Assembly (NCBI GenBank): GCA_042096095.1
Contig: JBELME010000086.1
Coordinates: 1 to 14,903 of the forward strand
Source of the DNA: Enterovibrio sp042096095
GTDB lineage: Bacteria; Pseudomonadota; Gammaproteobacteria; Enterobacterales; Vibrionaceae
Length of the DNA: 14,903 nucleotides
Direction: 5' to 3'
Numbering within the stretch: the first letter of the stretch is position 1; each line of letters begins with the position of its first letter. A program made the translations under genes and the position numbers. A model generated the notes under the pieces. The model saw only the letters and a program-made list of their open reading frames with translations, was not told where the DNA came from and made no database searches. Positions 14,585 through 14,903 of this stretch are shown here, piece by piece.

Positions 14585-14903
14585 ACACTGGCAACCTGAC
14601 CAATGAGGTGTTGCACCACGCTATCAGCATCAATGCCTTCCGCTTGCGCTTCGTAGCTCAGCAACAGACGGTGACGCAGCACAGGGTAGGCCATGGCTTG
14701 CACGTCTTCCGGGGTCACGAAGTCACGTCCCGCAAGCCATGCGTGAGCACGGGCGCAGCGGTCGAGTGCGAGTGTGGCGCGCGGGCTAACCCCCATTTGC
14801 AACCATGCCGCCAACTGATCGCTGTAGCGGCTTGGCTCACGGGTCGCCATCACGAGGCGGATTATGTATTTCTCCACGTCGTCAGCCATGTGAATGCCCA
14901 GCA
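14581..14903 (-). CDS. MoxR-type AAA+ ATPase, C-terminal part (runs off right edge)
   Basis: The last 106 or so codons of a MoxR ATPase. They cover the helical lid and sensor-2 region: VEKYIIRLVMATREPSRY, then GVSPRATLALDRCARAHAWL (the S-P-R-A segment with the sensor-2 arginine) and DFVTPEDVQAMAYPVLRHRL. The reading frame stays open through the window edge with LGIH before the internal Met at 14889, so that Met is not the start; the Walker motifs lie outside. It is the first visible gene of the bat operon and overlaps the DUF58 start by 4 bases. Confidence 0.93.
   Translation of the reverse strand, partial: LGIHMADDVEKYIIRLVMATREPSRYSDQLAAWLQMGVSPRATLALDRCARAHAWLAGRDFVTPEDVQAMAYPVLRHRLLLSYEAQAEGIDADSVVQHLIGQVASV

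Overview
The window looks like chromosome from a gamma-proteobacterium of the Vibrionaceae type, with GC content near one half by eye. This is inferred from gene content: a divergent yfbV / ackA-pta arrangement as in Vibrio and enterics, a YfbV protein closest to the Vibrio form I remember, and a moxR-DUF58-bat operon. Genera such as Grimontia, Enterovibrio or Salinivibrio would fit, but the genus cannot be fixed from sequence alone.

Layout, left to right. (1) 1-2366, minus strand: ackA followed by the N-terminal 337 codons of pta, which runs off the left edge. The 158-base gap between them carries a perfect 11-bp hairpin. (2) 2367-2813: the divergent control region between ackA and yfbV, with an exact ArcA-box match and two adjacent palindromes over a candidate ackA promoter. 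(3) 2814-3263, plus strand: yfbV, a two-helix membrane protein, followed by a clear intrinsic terminator. (4) 3481-8088, plus strand: a photolyase/cryptochrome cluster. It holds a cry-DASH gene, a divergent photolyase-family gene of unclear function, a 53-codon DUF2256 zinc-ribbon gene (6359-6520), and an iron-sulfur (6-4)-photolyase-type gene (FeS-BCP/CryPro). The DUF2256 stop and the FeS-BCP start overlap as ATGA. (5) 8089-8510: a convergent, repeat-rich intergenic region with a MITE-like inverted-repeat element, competing hairpins, and seven perfect copies of an 8-bp repeat that run right up to the batD stop codon. (6) 8511-14903, minus strand: moxR (partial), DUF58, DUF4381, batA, a batB/batC fusion and batD. 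Junctions are overlapping or nearly so, so this is one operon.

How the parts work together. ackA-pta interconverts acetyl-CoA and acetate with ATP formation. The photolyase cluster brings together three different flavoprotein branches that would repair, or sense, UV lesions using blue light. The bat operon encodes a MoxR chaperone-type ATPase with MIDAS-bearing von Willebrand A proteins and membrane-anchored partners, thought to act in envelope maintenance or stress tolerance.

The items most worth a second look are the photolyase cluster (its divergent middle member and the small coupled DUF2256 gene), the tandem repeat abutting batD, and the palindromic ackA control region. I see no CRISPR array, phage gene, transposase, tRNA or rRNA.
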